From contig JACRHQ010000117.1 in NCBI GenBank assembly GCA_016217585.1, forward strand, positions 1-5,149: a stretch of 5,149 nucleotides of DNA, given 5' to 3'. The notes below the pieces were generated by a model. That model had not been told where the DNA came from, did no database searches, and saw only the letters and a program-made list of their open reading frames with translations. This stretch comes from Candidatus Omnitrophota bacterium (lineage in GTDB: Bacteria > Omnitrophota > Gorgyraeia > Zapsychrales > Zapsychraceae). Positions 5,133-5,149 of this stretch are shown here, in pieces. The translations under genes were made by a program, and so were the position numbers. Numbering within the stretch: position 1 is the first letter of the stretch; every line of letters begins with the position of its first letter.

Positions 5133-5149
5133 ATGCATTTATTTCTTCC

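Overview
This is a GC-rich bacterial window in which every gene I can support lies on the + strand. Six genes follow each other with gaps of 13 to 59 bases and no convincing terminator between them, so they read as one operon or the 3' part of one. In order they are the C-terminal 482 residues of pyruvate:ferredoxin oxidoreductase (nifJ, cut by the window's left edge), a dihydroorotate-dehydrogenase-like flavoprotein, an 87-residue stand-alone PCP-reductase-type domain protein, a membrane protein joining a rubrerythrin-like diiron domain to a VIT1/CCC1 iron/manganese transporter, a glutathione S-transferase, and a single-domain response regulator.

Taken together, the operon suggests low-potential electron metabolism (PFOR plus a flavoprotein) combined with handling of iron, peroxide and electrophiles (ferritin-VIT fusion, GST). 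This would suit an anaerobe or facultative anaerobe that meets oxygen. The organism cannot be named from the sequence. The gene style (GC-rich codons, strong GGAGG ribosome sites, orphan receiver) would fit an uncultivated lineage such as Omnitrophota or a neighbouring phylum, but that is only an impression.

After the response regulator (stop at 4773) comes an AT-rich spacer of about 100 bases. It holds a possible weak hairpin plus T-run, short direct repeats, and an excellent extended -10 promoter (TGATATAAT). That promoter drives a separate unit: a 66-residue protein that looks like the antitoxin of a RelE/ParE-type toxin-antitoxin pair. The expected toxin start codon overlaps the antitoxin stop, but only about eight recognisable codons remain before the sequence jumps, out of frame, to what looks like the toxin's C-terminal end. 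The toxin therefore appears to have collapsed by internal deletion, leaving an orphan antitoxin.

The points most worth a second look are the composition of the six-gene redox/iron operon, the loss of the orotate-site residues in the DHOD-like protein, the two hairpins before the PCP-reductase-domain gene (one covers its ribosome site), and the collapsed toxin. I saw no tRNA, rRNA, CRISPR array, insertion sequence or integrase.
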